Assembly (NCBI RefSeq): GCF_000090795.2
Contig: NW_003546255.1
Span: forward strand, 124,352 to 188,351
DNA: 64,000 bases
Direction: 5' to 3'
Source of the DNA: Amphimedon queenslandica
Lineage: Eukaryota; Porifera; Demospongiae; Haplosclerida; Niphatidae
This document shows, piece by piece, positions 57,884 to 64,000 of the stretch. The notes under the pieces were generated by a model. It made no database searches, had not been told where the DNA came from, and was given only the letters and a program-made list of their open reading frames with translations. Numbering within the stretch: the stretch's first letter is position 1; each line of letters opens with the position of its first letter. The translations under genes were made by a program, and so were the position numbers.

Positions 57884-58401
57884 TATTGTCCCACAGTCTT
57901 TCGGAGGCTTATGAGCAGAAGAGGAAGGAGCACTTCAAAGAAATGCAATCCAAGGAAGAGCACATGCGACAAATGTTTGTCCAGAAGGTTAGAACTGTTA
58001 CCATGGGAATACTGTTACCATGGGAATCTTTTGTCAGGGGCCGGGAGGGAATAGTGACACGCCCATTTTAATTAGTACAATATGGTGACAATAGTACTTG
58101 TATATTTATTTTTTATTTTTAGGTGAAAGAAAAAGAGGCCGAGCTTAAGCTAGCAGAGCAGAAATTGCACGACGAGTTTGAAAAATTGCGCCAACAGCAT
58201 TCGGAGAAAAAGGCTGCCCTGGACGAGAGGAAACGCCTCCAAGTGGGCATGGCTTTGTATTATCATTTTTATTTTATTTCTCCGAATTTTTAGGAAGCTG
58301 AAATAAAAGAATTTAATAAGAAGAAAGCTGCTTTGCAATCTCAAAGGGCTCAATCCGAGCTTCAGCAGTTGAAAAACACGCCCACCACAAAGAAGAAGTG
58401 A
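54661..58401 (+). CDS. Septin, SEPT6-group
   Basis: Multi-exon gene starting [11 protein letters not shown] at 54661-54693, then 54843-54957, 55325 onward, and ending TTKKK at 58401; about 430 residues. [17 protein letters not shown] is the polybasic/N-terminal entry. [15 protein letters not shown] is the P-loop, AKAD the G4 motif, and [42 protein letters not shown] and [18 protein letters not shown] are diagnostic septin sequence, closest by eye to SEPT6/8/11. A C-terminal coiled coil ([13 protein letters not shown] onward) follows, as the group requires. Septins form filaments with other septins under membranes and in cytokinesis. The G3 segment reads STEGFGDQ where the group usually has NTVGFGDQ. 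Introns contain repeats, including a subfamily A array. Confidence 0.9.
57010..57610 (-). repeat. 178-bp satellite-like array (subfamily A) in septin intron, antisense
   Basis: The reverse-complement word actttctaca(c/t)agcata lies at 57101, 57278 and 57456, spacings 177 and 178. Units contain ggagccattttttgg, accatgg and tacagggta or tatagcc words. Orientation is opposite to the septin gene. One terminal unit is worn (57530-57610). Confidence 0.92.
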
Positions 58402-60771
58402 TAATTGATTGGGTGTGGTTTGCATTGACCACGCCTATTTTCAGTGTGATGCAATGCAATCATGTTATCAGTAGAAAACACACATTCCTCTATTATTATT
58501 ATTATCATTATTATTATTATATTTTGGAAAATCTAAATTTTAACATTAGCGAGTGATTTTTTTTCTAATGGACAGAGCAATTATGTTTTTTAAATAAAAT
58601 AATTTTTGGCAGTTTAAAATGTATCTATAAAAATCTCAATAGTGGAGAAATGCAGGGAGATGGACATGTGTATAGATGGAAACTCCACCTTTTGCAGAAA
58701 AAAATGAGAAATAGAATTTTAATTTTAAAGGGTGGGTGTACTCGCTGCGGTATTATTGCTCCTCCTCTGCGTAGGCGGGCCCTGACCTGCTTTTTCTTGG
58801 AAGGGCAAAATTCTAAGAACTGTGTACACACACTACACATTCATGGTAGTAGCAACAGTTCACATATAATGCACATTTACCGAGAAACATCTTTACTTTG
58901 CAGCGGAAAGCCCTTTTCTTGTGCTACTTTCCTATTTGTGTGTGTGCCTACTTTTCCGCGAATGATAGCGAAAATGCTGCCAATTCCTCTTGAGGAGGTA
59001 AGTGCTGTGTGTATTTTATAACTGCTAATGTAAATAAATAGACAAAGGCTCAATGCTGATAACATCAGCCCTCACCATTGAGACGGCTCTTCCTAGAAAG
59101 AGTAGCTACTAAACTATAAATGTTTTAAAGCCTCGTTGCATGTCAGACTGTCTGCTGTTTATGGTAACAGCTAGCTATCTCTGCAGGTCCATGCAGCTAA
59201 CAGTGCATGGATCTTTCTGACATTGTTTAGTGATTGCTCCAATGGCAGTAAGCAGAGCTTCCTTTGACTATTATAATGTATTCTAAATCATGCTGCTCAA
59301 TGATTCTTATAATTGCTGCTCATTTTTGCATTTTATATTGATGGCAATTGTAAACCTAGCTCTTCCATGCAAACAGTTGTGTGACTAATATAAGATTTAG
59401 AGCTGTCTGGTGCATATTTTTTCCATTTGGCTGATTACCTAACACTGTTTAATGTTTTGACGTAGTAATCTCACTTCTCTTGTTTCTCGGTTACCTTCTC
59501 TATCACTCTTCCATTGAAATTCTATTTCCTGGCATGGTCATGATGATAGACAGTATGCCTACGACGACATCATATCACCTGACACCTCCACGTTTCCAGG
59601 GCGACGGTTGCCACTAGTTACATATGCACATACTCAAAAATGCAAGAGTAGAGATAGAGAGTGGATGAGCTAGGCCAGTACTGTAGCCCAGGCAAAGGAT
59701 TGTGTGTGTGTGTATGCACCATCCATTATTACTATGAAAAGCAATTATCTCACAATTATCACTAACTAGCTCTTTACAGGCAGCCATTGAATTCATGGTA
59801 ACAGTGGTTACTCTATAACCATGAAATAGGCTAATTGAAATTCATATTTAGTGTTTAGTGTTTACAAGAGGAGTTTCATGATTCTCTGTAAATGTACATC
59901 CAATGTATCCGTACATTTCTTATGCATCTCCTATACCGGTATCTATTCTTGGAGCTCATTCTCTGCTAATTTGTACCACTTGGTAACAGGGTGAGTACTA
60001 TAAGATTATGAGCCTAACTGTGCCAGGCCAAAATTGGGCAGTTATTTGTACTTTCAAACCTTAATCTTTCCTCTTTATTATGCACTATTACTCTTTGTTG
60101 GTACATGCATGTACTCCAGTAATCTTTCTGTTTATTACAACGGGACTTTGTTCATTTTTTGACTTCTAGAAAGTTTGTGTCCACCGTAGTACTCAACAAT
60201 AGTCAACAAAGGAACAGGAATGATAGAGAACTATACCCAATTACAATACTTCAATTGTGTTACTACAAGAAATGCTATTTTAGCATTGTATAATGTTACA
60301 CAGAGTCCATTCAGGGCAAATTCTAGGTAATTGTTATGTTAGCATTCATTGTTACAGGTAATTCAGGGAACCCACATACAGAAATAGAAAATTTTAATTT
60401 CATTGCCCTGTATACATTAGCTGGGAACAATTATGATAGGAGCTATTCAATATTTTGATATGATTACAGTATTTTTTATACTGAACACATTGTTTGCATA
60501 GTCCCAAATGTTATTAATTATTTATTTTAGAATTCTCATATCCAGTGGCCATTAAATAGTTATAATAATAAGAATAATAATAGTAATAATAGTGATGAGA
60601 TTTGTTTTCAAAAGAGAAGTGTGTTATTACAGAGTTCAACTCTTTGAAAAGAGGAGGTCAGAGAGAGAAAGAAAGATTAGCCAATTGATAAGATAAAAAT
60701 AATAATATACACATTTCTTGGAAAGAGAGAAAGAGAGCAGAAGGATAAGAGGAAAAAGTAATGTAATACTA
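58402..60771. other. Long intergenic region, no supported gene
   Basis: About 2.4 kb. A 123-codon open frame at 58650-59021 has no recognisable domain, no conserved motif and a composition like background, so I do not call it. Short AT-rich and ATT tracts are present. Near 58915-58990 there is a GC-mixed stretch that could be an untranslated exon, but nothing supports it directly. Confidence 0.5.
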
Positions 60772-62065
60772 CTATGTTGAACTACTAGCTATTTCTACAC
60801 AGTCACTTGAACCCATTGGAACTTCTTGTTCCTTTACACTTAGATTCTCCTCTGAATACTCGCTACCTGTGCTAGACGTTCTCTGCGAATGAGTTTTCGT
60901 CCAGTCGATAGGTTTGAGCGTTATACCCATGTCTTCTAGCGTGTGTCCCATTCTGTAGTTAAGAACAAGTCGTCCTACCTCGGCGTCCATTTTCCACATC
61001 TTTTTGAGTCTCACTTCGTACGGTCTCGTTCTGTTCAAATACTTTCCCTTTTTTGTCGTCGACATTGTGTAAGAACCGGCCGTGACTACCCGGGCATCTT
61101 TCTTATTCGCCTGATAGAATTTAGTGTCGCTCATTGGTCTGTATTCTTCTTTAACAAAGTGTCCTTTCTTGCGTACTATAGTGATTGTGCCAATGTCGTC
61201 TTTACGCGACGAATCAATGCGATCTTCCTATAAATATAAAAGAAAGTTAATAATAAAAATAATGGAATCTCATTTTAAGTACGCATAGCATCTCACTCTC
61301 TCTCACTATGATTTTCAGTTTCTCACTTATACTCACTGAGCCATTCCACCACTCACCCTGTCTACTAAATAGTTTGTACAACCAAAGTGAGGAAAAGACA
61401 AGGAAATAGCAATGCCATTGTGTCCTTATACTGTTAACAGCTTACAGGCTACCACTTGTTTATAGTAAAGCTTACAAATGCAGTAAGCACAATGGGAAGC
61501 TAATGTCAGAATAATAAAGGGTCATTGACGGCTCAGCTTAAGCTTGTTAAAAGTTCACACTTTTCTTTTTGTCTAGGTTTATGTTACAATAACTAACCGC
61601 GTTCCGGGCAAATCTTGGAAGAGCGAAGAGAAATTCTTTCGTTCCACCTCTGTCCGTAAAGCCACGGATCAATCTGAGAGAAGAAAGAAAGAAAGAAAGA
61701 GAAGAAAAGGATCATGTTAGTAATAATAATATTTTTTTCATTGCAAGTATTGATAGTTTATTTGTTTTTCTTTTATACCTTGTTTCTCCTTTTTCTAGCA
61801 AAGCTTTGGTGACCAGGACTCCGTCCACGTATATGAAGAACGCTGAGGTCTCGCAATGCGTTCCTAGCCTCAGGAGTATCTCGTATGGTGTGACTGGGAA
61901 GTTCTGGACTTCTTTCTCCCCGTTCACCATCTCAGAGATCTCCTGCTGGTAGCTGTACGGAGTCCATAAGTTACTCTCAACGTAGTTCTGGCCACTATGC
62001 TCGTACTCTGGGAGTGGAACTCGGCCTACCAGCACTCTAAATGCAAAGTTATTGTCAGAAGGCAT
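60772..62065 (-). CDS. Unrecognised 272-residue protein with a beta-rich N-terminal domain
   Basis: Three minus-strand exons join in frame: 61779-62065, 61598-61673 and 60772-61227. The start is MPSDNNFAFRVLVGRVPL. The N-terminal ~125 residues alternate hydrophobic strands and turns: VGRVPLPEYEHSG, NYVESNLWTPYSY, EILLRLG, FFIYVDGVLV and ETRLIRGFTDRGGTKEFLFALPRF. This is a pattern of a beta-sandwich or jelly-roll domain with a VDG turn. The remainder is basic and then Ser/Glu-rich at the C-terminus. No signal peptide or membrane segment. I have seen similar strand patterns (VDG, GF, FLF) in uncharacterised proteins across animals and protists, but I cannot name the family. Function unknown. 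Confidence 0.65.
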
Positions 62066-64000
62066 CTTTCCAATCTTCAGTTGAACTGCTAAGCTGCTCT
62101 TCTTTCAGCGTGCTTGTGAGTGTGTTGCTATCAATTGAAAAGAGCAGGGACAGGAGTGGCCTTTATATAATACGCCCTCATCAATTTCCTTTGAATTCAT
62201 TATCATTTCCTTCAACATTAAAAATGCATCATGTGCAGCTTGTGCAGCCAGCCACAGTCAGTTGCTATGGCTGAGGCTTGCACATAATTACTAAATCTTT
62301 TATAAGGATTGCATGAACTGAGTTTTCGTGGAATGCTTATGCAGTTACATGCATGTGCACAAATGCATGGCTGAACAAGACAGATGCATGCATGTGTAGT
62401 CAATCATCTGCTTATAAATAGTACTACCAATGGATACTGGCGATATCATGTTGTTGACTTGTGAGGTACATTTTGAATGCTCACTATACTGAAGTTGTTC
62501 AACGTATGCTGAGATGCAGTGAGGTTTGAGTCAATCGGTCACATGCAGCAGTTATTAAACTTTTATGACTAGTATGTCCTCAGTTACATAATAGTTATAA
62601 AAGACGAAGGATGGGAGTTGGCTATCATCATAATCAATTAGGGACTGAAATCTAATTAGTGATTTTAGTTGGAAATTGGAACACATTTGGTGACAGTCAT
62701 AATAATATTGTCTAGCTATGCTAACACTGGCTACAAGAATGAACTATAATCAATAGCAACCACTTCCTATATCATACTCGGGAATGACTGTTGTTGAACT
62801 CTAGTGCTATTATGGGAAACAAACACGTACATTTATCTATACAGGATGATGAGTAATGGCATACATATAGTTCCAATATGGAGAAGGGACGGAGAGAGTT
62901 CCATTTTCCCTATCATCGAAAGTGAATCCACTTTAAAAGCCAGTATGCATGGAGTATAGCACTAATGGTATTAGTGACTGTACTAGCTGCATAAACACAT
63001 CCAGTTAAGCTGTAATGGCAGTTTACTACAATCCTGGTGGTTTAAGTGGAATTACCACCCATGCAGCTTAGTAATGAACTCCTGACTCATCCATTTCCTA
63101 TTAATTTGCATTACTATCAAAAATACAACCACTCTAATAAAGATATATAATAAAAAATGTCTTTCATGCACTATAGTCCTCATGAATTTAGGGCTGCCTG
63201 CATGTTACGCATAATTAACAATGATATTCACTACATGTTTGTCTGAGCCAAGTGTTTTCCCAGGAAAGCTACAGATGAATTTTATCGATTCTCAGAATAA
63301 CGTAATCTGATATTTCCTATGAATAAAATTAACGGTAAAATTAGTATGCAGCATTTCATCATGTGCATGTACTTGTACGTGCATGTACATGTACATTGCT
63401 ACTATGACATCATCCAGGCCTTAGACCCTTGGACTGTTGTAACCCTGCACAAGTTAATGCAGTCACGACATTTCTTGGCAAAGTATGCTTAGTCTGATTC
63501 AACAATTGCTCAGCTATTATCATACTTCTGATGTCATTATGACAATGATGATATTTTAAGACAGAGCTGCTCTTCCCATGAAAGGCATTGAAGTAACTAC
63601 TGTCCATCATTAAAGCTCTACAAGGAGTTATTGTAAAGCTATAGCAGAAGCTGTTGTTTTAATCTATTTCACTTAATCCTTTTAACTATGAGCACAAGTG
63701 ATCAGTTCACACTTTATGTTATCATAATAAGTAACAGACACACACACACACACACACATGCTGCATTCTCTCATTGTATATCCACACACACTTACTCCTT
63801 ACATCATTTACCATATAACCACACACTTACTGAGAAATGACATGTTGCCACACATGCATAAAATAAACACACAAGCCTAAAGTGATAGTGTGTACGTGTA
63901 TGCTTGTGAATGTGTACATGCTAGACACGTTTATAATTCCAACTAAAGGTAGTGCTGGAAGCATTATTATCAAGATTCAGTGAAAATATTGGATAACGTT
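62066..64000. other. Intergenic region to window end, no supported gene
   Basis: About 1.9 kb upstream of the 272-residue protein gene, holding its promoter. A CA microsatellite lies at 63738-63758 and a TACATG run at 63364-63395. Open frames are short and lack recognisable motifs. Nothing else was identified. Confidence 0.5.

Noticed and set aside
58650-59021. 123-aa frame in the intergenic region after the septin gene
   Set aside because: No recognisable domain, no compositional bias towards coding, no linked exons.

Overview
The window is animal nuclear DNA. It is AT-rich, with compact multi-exon genes, short introns, GT-AG splice sites and no operons. The gene set (a membrane adenylyl cyclase, AAMP, AP1G1, a septin, RBM26/27, ICE1, CSTPP1, an ABCG2-like half transporter), together with lineage-specific multi-pass membrane proteins and an Lsi2/ArsB-like transporter, fits a demosponge such as Amphimedon. 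That placement comes from gene content and recall, not from a search. I recognised no virus-derived element, CRISPR array, rRNA or tRNA. A run of N lies at 26947-27297.

Layout. 1-1239 (-): 5' part of a POT/SLC15-like transporter. 2389-6174 (+): large secreted-then-multipass protein with a beta-helix-like ectodomain. 6525-12944 (+): ICE1-like gene. 13299-15044 (-): single-pass receptor-like protein. 15462-16977 and 17106-18214 (+): two Rab-like GTPases. 18372-19827 (+): TMEM272-like protein with PPxY motifs. 20062-21813 (+): intronless Lsi2/ArsB-like transporter. 22006-24540 (+): three tandem intronless sepiapterin-reductase-like genes. 24657-30421 (+): AAMP, with a duplicated exon block across the assembly gap. 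30971-34933 (+): ABCG2-like transporter. 35099-35896 (-): CSTPP1. 36004-37725 (+): D-2-hydroxyacid dehydrogenase. 37893-42323 (-): adenylyl cyclase. 43262-48150 (-): RBM26/27. 48734-54156 (+): AP1G1. 54661-58401 (+): SEPT6-group septin. 60772-62065 (-): unrecognised 272-aa protein. The rest is intergenic.

The genes do not form one pathway; most are housekeeping neighbours packed head-to-head or tail-to-tail. The most unusual signals are in the non-coding DNA. A ~178-bp satellite-like repeat family, in at least two subfamilies, occurs as single units or short arrays in introns and spacers of at least seven loci and in both orientations. One array shows an alternating two-monomer (356 bp) higher-order pattern. 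A subfamily carries a perfect 20-bp palindrome at its junction. A hAT-like MITE sits exactly at an AAMP splice acceptor, so its 8-bp target duplication copied the acceptor. GA/CT microsatellites lie at intron ends with consistent strand polarity, and self-complementary TACATG hexamer runs are scattered throughout.
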